Part shown: piece after piece, positions 8,811-16,560 of the stretch
Numbering within the stretch: position 1 is the first letter of the stretch
Layout of the letters: every line of letters starts with the position of its first letter
DNA from: JAAXVQ01 sp964604705
GTDB taxonomy: Bacteria > Oederibacteriota > JAAXVQ01
Length of the DNA stretch: 64,000 nucleotides
Direction: 5' to 3'
Assembly (NCBI GenBank): GCA_964604705.1
Contig: CAZSAP010000011.1
Coordinates: 49,650 to 113,649 of the forward strand
The notes under the pieces: generated by a model
Databases searched by the model: none
Told to the model about the DNA's origin: nothing
The model's input: the letters and a program-made list of their open reading frames with translations, nothing else
Translations under genes and position numbers: made by a program

Positions 8811-9158
8811 CTACGACTGCCCGTGAAACTTATCGTCTTCCTTGCGGAATAATATATTAAACGTTGTGAGCGAACCGTAGCAGCGGGTGATGTACTGTTC
8901 CAACTCAACCTTTTCCACGTCGTCAAGTTTGGGATGATTGTTGATCTTTTGCTCCAGCACCCGGAGCTTCTCCCGTACGGAGATGACTTTTTTAAAGAAC
9001 ATATCCAGGGAAATTTCCACAGGCTTCAACTCCGGATTGGCGGGTTTGAGCACAATGGTTCCGTTAAGCCACTTGTTGGCCATTTCCACATCCCGCAACC
9101 CGGCAAATTCATTCTGATTTTTAATAACCTGACGCAGCAAGGCTTTGACTTCTTCCAT
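8811..9158 (-). CDS. Hypothetical 115-aa helical protein
   Basis: I do not recognise a family. The protein is charged and predicted mostly helical, with a heptad-like stretch in the middle (VISVREKLRVLEQKI), no signal peptide and no membrane segment; it has one Cys. A longer TTG-started form (9167) exists, but GGAGG abuts that TTG directly and lies 9 bases before the ATG at 9158, so the ATG is chosen. It is the last gene of a short minus-strand group (nuclease, quinone reductase, this gene), with a 33-base gap to the flavoprotein. Confidence 0.6.
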   Translation of the reverse strand: MEEVKALLRQVIKNQNEFAGLRDVEMANKWLNGTIVLKPANPELKPVEISLDMFFKKVISVREKLRVLEQKINNHPKLDDVEKVELEQYITRCYGSLTTFNILFRKEDDKFHGQS

Positions 9159-9191
9159 GGGGCCCAACCTCCGAAAAATATGTACCGGCGC

Positions 9192-9797
9192 TCACGCGCC
9201 CGGTTCCTGGGGAAAAAGCTCTTGTACCAGGCGCGCGGCTTCCTGAAGCCACGCCCGCCGCTGTTCCAGGGTGCTGGTCACAACGGTTTCAAACATCCGT
9301 CGCTGTATCTTCTGAACACCGCAAAACTCCAAGATGCACCGACACCAAATGGCTTCCAGTGGATCACCAAACACCGTGCGCTCGCGCTCCGCGGCGGTGT
9401 TGGAGGTATTAAGGATAAGGGCGCCGCGACAGTTGAGGAGGCCGACCGGAATCCCTTCCCCGTTGTCGCCCTCAACAAAACGGTACGCCACATCCGGACG
9501 GACAATGCGATCCACCCACCCTTTGAGCATGGCCGGAGGCTGCCCCCACCAATTGGGATGAACCAAGACCAGGGCCTCGGCGTCGTGCAAATCACGGCAA
9601 TGGGCTTCCACATCCGGAGGCAGGGAGGTTGTACGGGGAATCTCTTGGGCTGGCAGGCATGGATCAAAGCCCTCGGCATACAAATCATGCAGCACCACCG
9701 AATGCCCCAGGCTGCGTAATGCATCGCATGCGGTCTGCGCCAACGCATGATTGAAACTTCCGGGGTCCGGATGCGCAAGAATGACCAACGCCCGCAT
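9192..9797 (-). CDS. NAD(P)H dehydrogenase (quinone)-like flavodoxin-fold protein
   Basis: 201 aa. Flavodoxin-like NQO/KefF/MdaB-type fold: the N-terminus RALVILAHPDPGSFNHAL is the FMN/FAD phosphate loop of the family, VLVHPNWWGQPPAMLKGW is the signature of the active-site segment. Likely two-electron reduction of quinones or similar compounds. The ATG at 9797 is used because the nuclease stop (TAG) lies two bases upstream and GAGGAA overlaps that stop, indicating coupling. The C-terminal half is less typical and substrate cannot be inferred. Confidence 0.8.
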   Translation of the reverse strand: MRALVILAHPDPGSFNHALAQTACDALRSLGHSVVLHDLYAEGFDPCLPAQEIPRTTSLPPDVEAHCRDLHDAEALVLVHPNWWGQPPAMLKGWVDRIVRPDVAYRFVEGDNGEGIPVGLLNCRGALILNTSNTAAERERTVFGDPLEAIWCRCILEFCGVQKIQRRMFETVVTSTLEQRRAWLQEAARLVQELFPQEPGA

Positions 9798-9799
9798 GC

Positions 9800-10339
9800 C
9801 TATTCCTCGTCTTTCCAAAGTCCGGCCCGAGCGGCCCGGGCTTGTTCGTAGGCAGCGGTAAAGCGCGTTTGATATTTAACGTTCGGCGGAATGGTCATGA
9901 CTTGGGCGTAGCCTTCACGCACCAACACTTCGTTAAGCATGCGTCCGTCGGACAAATAGGCATAAACCAAAAGCCGTCCATACTTATCCGTTTCCTGCAC
10001 ATCAAATTCCAGTTTTAAGACATCCCCCGGACCCACCAAGGTCGCTAAAAAACGTTTCGCCTGCTGCCCCATGAGCACCACGGTCTTGAGCTTGGCTTTG
10101 GCACGCCGTGAATCCCGCCGAGCTTTGGCATTGGGAGCGCTTTCGGGGGTATCCACTCCAATCAAACGCAAGCGTTCCGGACGCCCTTGATACTTGACCT
10201 TGAGGGTATCCCCATCCACCACGCGGATCACTTGCGCCTGATCCACTCGGGTTCCTGGCTTGAGGGTAAACACGCCGGCGAGAATCACCGCCAACGCCAC
10301 CACGGTATAGCTTATTTGTTTTCCAGAAATCATACGCAT
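9800..10339 (-). CDS. Staphylococcal nuclease-like (thermonuclease) protein with N-terminal anchor
   Basis: 179 aa. An N-terminal hydrophobic segment (residues 9-26) serves as membrane anchor or signal. The SNase/OB-fold domain follows: VIRVVDGDTLKVKY, RLRLIGVDTPES (catalytic Arg and Asp region), KYGRLLVYAYL (second Arg) and AGLWKDEE at the C-terminus. It probably cleaves nucleic acid outside the cytoplasm in a Ca2+-dependent way. There is no lipobox Cys. Two starts (residues 1 and 3) are possible and the ribosome site is weak. It is the first gene of the three-gene minus-strand group. Confidence 0.85.
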   Translation of the reverse strand: MRMISGKQISYTVVALAVILAGVFTLKPGTRVDQAQVIRVVDGDTLKVKYQGRPERLRLIGVDTPESAPNAKARRDSRRAKAKLKTVVLMGQQAKRFLATLVGPGDVLKLEFDVQETDKYGRLLVYAYLSDGRMLNEVLVREGYAQVMTIPPNVKYQTRFTAAYEQARAARAGLWKDEE

Positions 10340-10405
10340 CGTAGGGCTCTCGTTTCAAAGCGTGTAATGGTGTGGATAAACCTTACGGTCAAACGACGGA
10401 TCCGG

Positions 10406-12250
10406 TTAAGGCCACCGGATTATGACTTCCTCACTCTTGGGTGTTTCTTTCCCTTCTTTGTTGATGGCGCTTACCGCAAACCGGTTGATCCCCCGCGAGA
10501 GATTCTTGATAAGCACCGCGGTGTTCTTATCCGGCTCGGCGTTCAGACGGCTCATGGGGCCGTCGGCACCCTTTCCCTGGTAAACATAATACTGACGCCA
10601 TACCAATCCATCGGTCCAATACACCACCACGCTCTTCCCGCCCGCGGGTTTAAAGTAATTGGGTTTTCCGGGAATGCGATTCCAATCCTTATGAAAATCA
10701 TTTAATAATTCAAAAAGCCGCTTCTGACCAGTACGCACATTCATTTGTGCCATACGCTCGTTATCCAACTCTGTCTTGAGGGCTTTGATCTGACCTTCGG
10801 CCTTGGCTTGGGCCGCCAACAATTTTTGTTTTCCCGGTCCGATTATAAACCAGCCCACACCGAGTAAGCTTCCCACCAGCACCCCTACGATCAAGCCTAC
10901 CAACCAGCCCCAAGAGGCGTGGCGGGCTCTGGTGACTGGGCGGACCGGTTCGGTTGGGCGTTGCGACGCAACCGGAATCACGGGCTCAGGTTTTGACTCT
11001 GGCGAGCGCACTGGTTTCGGCGACTCGGGTTTGGTCGGTTTGGTGGATTTAGGTTTGGCCGCAGGTGCTGGAATAGGCGCCGGCTCGGCCTTAGGCGTGC
11101 GGGCACTCTTTGATTTTTCCGGAACAGGGACAGGGCTCTTTTCTTTGGCTTCCATTTTCGGGCGACCTTTGGAGACCGGGGGCGGAGGGGGTGGCGGCGC
11201 AATGAGCTCCGACATGGGGGTGATTTTCGCTATGGTTTTCTTAACTTTCGGACGTTCGACCGGGGGCATCACAACAGATACCACGGGCGGTTCCAAGTCA
11301 ACGGTTTCCTCTGGGGCCGCTTCTATTTCTGAGTCCTCGTCTTCCAGGGTTGCTTCAGGCACTTCCGTGGATCCAGCAAACGGTTCTTCGGGAGAAGCCG
11401 TTTCCTCGGCCTGTGGTTCCACTTGATCCTCCGGTGTTGCATTGGAAGGTTCAGGTTCCAGGGTTGAATCCACTAACCTATTTATGTTTTCGGTTTCCGG
11501 CTCGAACGCCACCGCAGGCGTTTCATCCGTTGTCGTTTTCGACACAAAATCAAATTCCAACGACTCTTCCGTCGTGCCCTCACCCGACGCTTCGGCAAGT
11601 TCCTCGGTAAGCGCGTCGCCTGTGGATTCAACGGCAGGTTCTCCGCCGTTACCCGGAATCGAGTCCTCCGCCCCCTGGGCGATTAGGTCCGCTTGACTCT
11701 CCGTGTCTGTATCAGGAGGTGTGTTGAGCGTAGGAGCCACTAGGTTGTCCAAAGCATCTGCGGTATCTAGGGACAGATCAGGCTCTGTGGGGAACGCAGC
11801 GTAAGCCGAGAGGGATGGTTCCAACGTAGGTGCTTGTGGTTCATCTGCAGCCGGAGCTGCGAGCGGTGTTTCAAGTACGGCATCTGGATCGATAGGCGTT
11901 TCACCAGCCGGGTCGTCCGTGAGATACAGGGGTACAATGGGGTCAGACGCAGATTCCTCCGGGAGGGTGGTGGGAGTCGCACCCAGTTCATCTGCCGGAG
12001 TGTCCGGCATGCCCGCATCCAAAGCTTCAGGTGCTGAGAGTTCAGGGGCGGCTGCGGAGGCCTCACCCTGATGCGCAACACCGGCCTCAGGTGCATCCAG
12101 GCTTGAAGTGTCAGGCGTATTTTCCATTCCTGGCGCCGTGACCGACGTAGGCTCAGGCGCAGGGGTTCCCTCAACGGCTTGGGTTTCCAGTGCGGAAGGC
12201 TCCGGTGTTTTTTTGCCGAACATGTTTTTAAACGCGTCAAACAAGGCCAT
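10406..12250 (-). CDS. Membrane protein with long acidic Pro/Ala/Glu-rich N-terminus and C-terminal FN3-like domain
   Basis: 614 aa. Residues about 15-330 are low-complexity, acidic and rich in E, P, A and T; residues 330-440 switch to a basic Pro/Lys-rich stretch (KPKSTKPTKPESPKP). One membrane helix (GWLVGLIVGVLVGSLLGVGWFII) lies near residue 455, followed by a short coiled coil and a C-terminal beta domain resembling fibronectin III (NRFAVSAINKEGKE). The start at 12250 (MALFDAFKNMFGKK) has AAAGGAACC upstream. The acidic region predicts an extended cytoplasmic arm with the FN3-like domain outside, or the reverse; topology and function are unknown. Confidence 0.75.
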   Translation of the reverse strand: MALFDAFKNMFGKKTPEPSALETQAVEGTPAPEPTSVTAPGMENTPDTSSLDAPEAGVAHQGEASAAAPELSAPEALDAGMPDTPADELGATPTTLPEESASDPIVPLYLTDDPAGETPIDPDAVLETPLAAPAADEPQAPTLEPSLSAYAAFPTEPDLSLDTADALDNLVAPTLNTPPDTDTESQADLIAQGAEDSIPGNGGEPAVESTGDALTEELAEASGEGTTEESLEFDFVSKTTTDETPAVAFEPETENINRLVDSTLEPEPSNATPEDQVEPQAEETASPEEPFAGSTEVPEATLEDEDSEIEAAPEETVDLEPPVVSVVMPPVERPKVKKTIAKITPMSELIAPPPPPPPVSKGRPKMEAKEKSPVPVPEKSKSARTPKAEPAPIPAPAAKPKSTKPTKPESPKPVRSPESKPEPVIPVASQRPTEPVRPVTRARHASWGWLVGLIVGVLVGSLLGVGWFIIGPGKQKLLAAQAKAEGQIKALKTELDNERMAQMNVRTGQKRLFELLNDFHKDWNRIPGKPNYFKPAGGKSVVVYWTDGLVWRQYYVYQGKGADGPMSRLNAEPDKNTAVLIKNLSRGINRFAVSAINKEGKETPKSEEVIIRWP

Positions 12251-12330
12251 AATGGTTCCTTTGGCAAGAAAGTGAGCCAATTATAATCCATCTGCGCGTA
12301 AATGTCATTGCGAATTGACGTTTGAAAAAC

Positions 12331-12846
12331 TCAAATGCAGCTGGACTTGAGGTCCTTCATATAGATCATGCGGTCATCGTCGTCGGCATAAAAATGGGGT
12401 ACCCGCGCGACCAGCGCATAGGCGCATTTTAGGTAGAATTGACGGGTCGGTTCGTACAAAGGACGCGATGAGGTTTCCACATAAACATACGCACCCTGCA
12501 ACTCGCGCATATGCGCTTCTGCGGCTTGAATCAGTGCTCGGCCTATCCCCTGGCCGTGCCACTGCTGATGCACTCCGATCCAGTACATGTCAAACCGATG
12601 TTCGGTAACGGTGATGGGGCCGTAACACACATAGCCTACCAGCTTGCCCTCGAGATCTGCCAGGATAAAATAATAATCACTTTTCGTACCTTTGGCCAAC
12701 CGGTCATCCAGGAGTTCCAACGCCACTTCAATTTCGTGGGCATAAAAAAAGCCCGTCGACTCCAGTAATTCTTTCAATGCCTGACGGTCTTCCGGGCGTG
12801 GTTCATACCGCAATACCGGAGCCGTTCCATGACCCAATACACTCAT
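12331..12846 (-). CDS. GNAT-family N-acetyltransferase
   Basis: 171 aa with the GNAT core: GKLVGYVCYGPITVTEHRF (strands 2-4), YWIGVHQQWHGQGIGRALI (acetyl-CoA pyrophosphate loop, Q-x-x-G-x-G/A type) and the C-terminal RQFYLKCAYALVARVPHFY. The ATG at 12846 overlaps the stop of the upstream ATP-grasp gene as ATGA, so the longer open frame above it is not used. As the last gene of a kamA operon it could acetylate a beta-amino acid product, by analogy with AblB acting on beta-lysine made by AblA, but it is not a close match I can name to AblB. Confidence 0.85.
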   Translation of the reverse strand: MSVLGHGTAPVLRYEPRPEDRQALKELLESTGFFYAHEIEVALELLDDRLAKGTKSDYYFILADLEGKLVGYVCYGPITVTEHRFDMYWIGVHQQWHGQGIGRALIQAAEAHMRELQGAYVYVETSSRPLYEPTRQFYLKCAYALVARVPHFYADDDDRMIYMKDLKSSCI

Positions 12847-13832
12847 GCCCGAACCGCCTTCTGCCGCAGCGCAGCCTGAATCATATGTTCTAAAATATCT
12901 GCCGCCAAATAGCCCGCCTGCGCCACAGCCGCCATAAACCCGGCGTCCGGGGCCAAGCAAGGATTCGCATTGACTTCCAAAATTTTGAGTTCACCTTGGG
13001 CATCTTGCCGAAAATCCACCCGAGCGTACCCTGCAAGTTGAAAAACGTCCCAACAGGCCTGCGCCGCTTTCACCAGTGCCTGAGCGAGTGCCGCATCCGT
13101 AACAAAAAAACGCTGGGTGCGCTGATACTCTAGGGAGTCCAGATTCCATTTGGCGGCATAATTCACAATCCTGGGTTTTTCGGCGGGCCAATCCACGAAA
13201 CACAGCTCGGCCGGCGGCAACGCCTCAACCGCTCCATCCGGGCGTTCCCAGAGCGAAACATTGAATTCCCGCCCAGGAACAAAGGCCTCCACCAGCACTG
13301 GCTGGTGATTCCATTGCTGCCAGCGCTTCGGTAATTCCCGGGCCGCATCCTCGGGCGTGAGCAGCACCGAGGCATCGTCGATCCCCAGGGACGCATCCTG
13401 CCAAGCGGGCTTGCAAAAACTCGGATACACGGTCGGAATCCAGTCCCCGCCGCGGTAAGTCGCTCCCTCCGGTGTCGGCAACCCTTCGGCGCGCAAAAGG
13501 GCCTTGGTCATCAACTTGTCCGTCGTCGCATAAATCGCCGAGGTAGACGACCCGGTACAGGGCCATCCTACGGCCTGGAGCAGCCCTGGAATCAACGCCT
13601 GGTGCCGGTCGTCGCCTGGCCACCCCTCCACCAAATTGAAAACCACTGTGGGCTGAAGCTGCTCCAACGCTTGCAAAACCGCCATCCACTCTCCCCCGGT
13701 GGGGCAGACCACGTCGTGCACCTGCCACCCGCGGGGTTCCAAGCATGTACGAATCCAGGCTGCCTGGGCCAGCACATCCTCATCGTCGGTCTGCCCCTGA
13801 ACCGGTTCTCGGTAGAGCAAGGCCAGCTTCAT
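12843..13832 (-). CDS. ATP-grasp ligase, D-Ala-D-Ala-ligase type (second of pair)
   Basis: 329 aa. N-terminal NVEG-like element VVFNLVEGWPGDDRHQ, central TTDKLMTKALLRAEGLPTP (start of the ATP-grasp fold), FCKPAWQDASLGID (ATP Lys and glycine region), QPVLVEAFVPGREFNVSLWE and the C-terminal metal site ARVDFR...ILEVNANPCLAPDAG. These features indicate a carboxylate-amine ligase that makes a peptide-like bond through an acyl phosphate. ATGA overlaps join it to the genes on both sides. It is divergent from true Ddl in the substrate region, so a cell-wall role is unlikely. Confidence 0.85.
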   Translation of the reverse strand: MKLALLYREPVQGQTDDEDVLAQAAWIRTCLEPRGWQVHDVVCPTGGEWMAVLQALEQLQPTVVFNLVEGWPGDDRHQALIPGLLQAVGWPCTGSSTSAIYATTDKLMTKALLRAEGLPTPEGATYRGGDWIPTVYPSFCKPAWQDASLGIDDASVLLTPEDAARELPKRWQQWNHQPVLVEAFVPGREFNVSLWERPDGAVEALPPAELCFVDWPAEKPRIVNYAAKWNLDSLEYQRTQRFFVTDAALAQALVKAAQACWDVFQLAGYARVDFRQDAQGELKILEVNANPCLAPDAGFMAAVAQAGYLAADILEHMIQAALRQKAVRA

Positions 13833-14869
13833 CCCTGCTCCTTGACCAAACGCAGGGCCTTTTCTATGGCCGGGCGCCCGGGCATGGGCCGTGACGCGGC
13901 CGAGGCGACAATGGCCGCAATCAATTGTTCGTACGACCAGCCGGCCAGATGACTTAAAATCGGAAGATCGGAATGTGTGGGATGCAGTCCGGCCAGTGGG
14001 TTGACTTCCAGAAAATGCAATTGCCCCTGGGCATCGGCGCGCAGATCCACCCGGCCGGCGTCCCGACAGCCTAAGGCACGATAGGTCCCCAAAGCCAAGG
14101 ACTCGGCGGCAGCCAGAAGTTCAGGCTCGGTGATGAGTTGATACTGTACCCGGTCCTCACAAAGCTCTTTGTTGGTGTACGAGTACACACCCCGCTCGGC
14201 ATTATCCAATAATAGCACTTCCATCCCCGCGACCATGCGGGCCTTCTCCCCGGTGCCTACGATGCCTACGGTGAATTCCCGCCCCGGAAGATACGTCTCT
14301 ACTAACACCGGTTGTTGATAGCGTTCCAACAAGACACGGACTTGAGCGCATAACGCGTCCGGTGTCCCGACCACACAGTCGGCCGTGATGCCTTTGCCCG
14401 TGCCTTCACACAACGGTTTGACAAACGCCGGATAGCCATGGACCCAGCGCCGGGGCAAGGCGGTTATGTCCGCGGGAGTTTCCACGGATACAAACGCAGG
14501 CGTGCGCCACCCGGCGGCCTGCACCACGGCTTTGGCCATGGCTTTGTCCAAGGTCAGCGATAAGGTCAGCGGATCACTAAAGGTATAGGGAATGCGGAAG
14601 GCTTCAAGCAGAGCCGGAACCTGGGCCTCACGGTTGCGATCGTACAAGCCCTCACAAATGTTGAAGACAAGGTCCCATGTTTGGCCGGCACATATTTTAG
14701 GCGCAAGTGCAAAGATATGGCCCACCCGCTCCACACGATGCCCCAAGGCCGTCAGCGTCGCGTCCAAGGCTTCGACGGTGGCGTCGCTGTCAAACTCGGC
14801 CACCGCTTCTTCGGAAAACCCCAGGTTTAAATAGTCGCGGCGTAAATCGTACACCAAAGCAATATGCAT
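13829..14869 (-). CDS. ATP-grasp ligase, D-Ala-D-Ala-ligase type (first of pair)
   Basis: 346 aa, paralogous to the next gene. Elements: DLVFNICEGLYDRNRE (Ddl-type N-terminal loop), LDKAMAKAVVQAAGWRTPAF, FVKPLCEGTGKGI (ATP-binding Lys and Gly loop), QPVLVETYLPGREFTVGI, and RVDLR...FLEVNPLAGLHPTHSDLP (metal ligands Asp, Glu, Asn). Its ATG follows the kamA stop with no gap and its stop overlaps the next start by ATGA, so all four genes are probably made from one message in fixed ratio. The likely acceptor or donor is the amino acid produced by KamA; that is inference. Confidence 0.85.
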   Translation of the reverse strand: MHIALVYDLRRDYLNLGFSEEAVAEFDSDATVEALDATLTALGHRVERVGHIFALAPKICAGQTWDLVFNICEGLYDRNREAQVPALLEAFRIPYTFSDPLTLSLTLDKAMAKAVVQAAGWRTPAFVSVETPADITALPRRWVHGYPAFVKPLCEGTGKGITADCVVGTPDALCAQVRVLLERYQQPVLVETYLPGREFTVGIVGTGEKARMVAGMEVLLLDNAERGVYSYTNKELCEDRVQYQLITEPELLAAAESLALGTYRALGCRDAGRVDLRADAQGQLHFLEVNPLAGLHPTHSDLPILSHLAGWSYEQLIAAIVASAASRPMPGRPAIEKALRLVKEQG

Positions 14870-16228
14870 CTATTCGTTTCCACCCAGCCGCAATAAATTT
14901 TTCTTCTGACGGCGTCGTTTGTACCGCGGCGTGGCCTCCGGGACCAGCGCCTTCCCATCCACCATCACCTGAGCTGTGCCGCCTTCTTTATCCTCGGTGG
15001 ACATACGCCGCGGCTTTTCATACTCGCGATCCTGCGGGTTGTAGTAGCGAATGATCATGCCCTCGTAGTTGCGCAGCAGAACGTCCCGATCGGTGGCCGA
15101 GAGCAAATAAAACGGTTGCAGGGGTATCTTCCCGCCGCCCCCGGGAGCATCCACGACAAAGGTCGGAATGCAAAGGCCGCCCGTGTACCCGCGCATGGTT
15201 TCAATAATTTCAATCCCCTTCCAGACGCTGGTGCGGAAATGCTCCACCCCCTTGACCGGATCGCATTGGTAAAGGTAATACGGGCGCACCATGATGCGTT
15301 GGAGTTCGTGGCAAAGTTTTTTCATAACATCCAGGGAGTCGTTCACCCCCCGGAGCAAGACCGACTGGTTGGAAACCGGAATCCCGGCACGCAACAGCTT
15401 ATCGCAGGCTTCTTGGGCCTCGGGTGTGATTTCTTTCGGATGATTAAATTGGGTGTTGATCCAAAGCGGACGGTGCTTGGCCAGCATGCCTACCAGTTCG
15501 TCGGTAATCCGCATGGGCAGCACCACCGGCACGCGGGTGCCAATGCGCAGCACCTCTACGTGTTCGATCCGCCGGAGCTCGCCTAAGAACCAATCCAGGG
15601 TTTCAATGTTCATGACCAACGGATCGCCGCCGGAAATGATCACTTCGCGAATGTCCGAGGTCCCCCGGATGTATTCGATCATTTTCACCAAATCGGCCTT
15701 GGGGCGCATGCCTTCACCCTCATGCCAAATACGCTTGCGCGTGCAATGGCGGCAATACATGCTGCACGTATTGGTCACCACGGCCAATACGCGGTCCGGG
15801 TAGCGGTGCACCAGTCCAGGAGCCTGCATGTCCTCTTCCTCTTCCAAAGGATCACGATCCCCCACGACGCAAAAATCCAACTCTTTCAAATCAGGCACAC
15901 ATTGTTTACGAACAGGATCTTCGGGATTGAACCAATCGATCAAGGAGAGATAATACGGAGTAATGGAATAGCGATACTGCTCGACCAGGCGCCGAAACTT
16001 AGAGAGCTGATACGGCTTGATGTCCAACAGCGAGGCGAGTGCATCGATGGATTTGAGGCTGTTGGACATCTGCCAACGCCACTGCGTCCATTGTTCGTGC
16101 GTAACGCCAGGCCATAATTTATGTACAATGTGATCGTCTTTGAAGAGCGGATCTGTGGATGTAGATCCCGGCGAGGACTCCGGAGGCTCCGTGGAGTCCC
16201 CTGCGTCTTTGACTAGATCGCTTTCCAT
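14870..16228 (-). CDS. kamA: KamA-family radical SAM aminomutase (lysine 2,3-aminomutase-like)
   Basis: 452 aa. Radical SAM cluster motif TNTCSMYCRHCTRKR near residue 150, PLP-binding Lys in DAPGGGGKIP, and the two acidic residues (YLYQCDP and FVVDAPGG) at the positions that in clostridial lysine 2,3-aminomutase hold the side-chain amino group. Glutamate 2,3-aminomutases have Lys and Asn there, so a diamino acid such as lysine is the likely substrate, giving beta-lysine. The start at 16228 has AGGAGG nine bases upstream. The gene leads a four-gene operon with two ATP-grasp ligases and a GNAT enzyme. The N-terminal 25 residues are acidic and variable. Confidence 0.88.
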   Translation of the reverse strand: MESDLVKDAGDSTEPPESSPGSTSTDPLFKDDHIVHKLWPGVTHEQWTQWRWQMSNSLKSIDALASLLDIKPYQLSKFRRLVEQYRYSITPYYLSLIDWFNPEDPVRKQCVPDLKELDFCVVGDRDPLEEEEDMQAPGLVHRYPDRVLAVVTNTCSMYCRHCTRKRIWHEGEGMRPKADLVKMIEYIRGTSDIREVIISGGDPLVMNIETLDWFLGELRRIEHVEVLRIGTRVPVVLPMRITDELVGMLAKHRPLWINTQFNHPKEITPEAQEACDKLLRAGIPVSNQSVLLRGVNDSLDVMKKLCHELQRIMVRPYYLYQCDPVKGVEHFRTSVWKGIEIIETMRGYTGGLCIPTFVVDAPGGGGKIPLQPFYLLSATDRDVLLRNYEGMIIRYYNPQDREYEKPRRMSTEDKEGGTAQVMVDGKALVPEATPRYKRRRQKKNLLRLGGNE

Positions 16229-16560
16229 GAAACATAGCCTCCTAAAGATGCACGCCCTGGGAAGCATCGCTGGAACGTAGGCATGCCCGCAATCAACGAA
16301 TGGGTATTATTATCTATATTTTCCGACTTCTGTCCAATGGTTTAAAAAAATAATGCTCTGTCTGGGAGCAAAACAAAAATCGCCCCTTCGGTTCTCAATA
16401 CAGCTGCATAAACCCAGCATCATTTCAATCATGCCCATGCCCCTGATGACCGATGCTTTCAGTAGAGCTTTGGTCCATATCCGGTGATAAAACACCTATT
16501 CGTACCGTTAAAAATAGGGTATGATGCTTACACTGCATCCATTTTCGTGGGGAGTTACCT
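16229..16560. other. Intergenic region between divergent kamA and the GGDEF-EAL gene
   Basis: 332 bases without a credible gene. TATGAT at 16520-16525 could be a -10 element for the plus-strand gene but no convincing -35 precedes it. GGGGAG lies just before the ATG at 16561. The kamA ribosome site lies at its left end. No riboswitch or strong hairpin was recognised. Confidence 0.5.

Noticed and set aside
12843..14869. Cell-wall D-alanine-D-alanine ligases
   Set aside because: The ATP-grasp core is Ddl-like, but two tandem divergent copies in a kamA operon and altered substrate segments argue against a peptidoglycan role.
14870..16228. Glutamate 2,3-aminomutase
   Set aside because: The two side-chain-binding positions are Asp (QCD and VVD), as in lysine aminomutases, not Lys and Asn.
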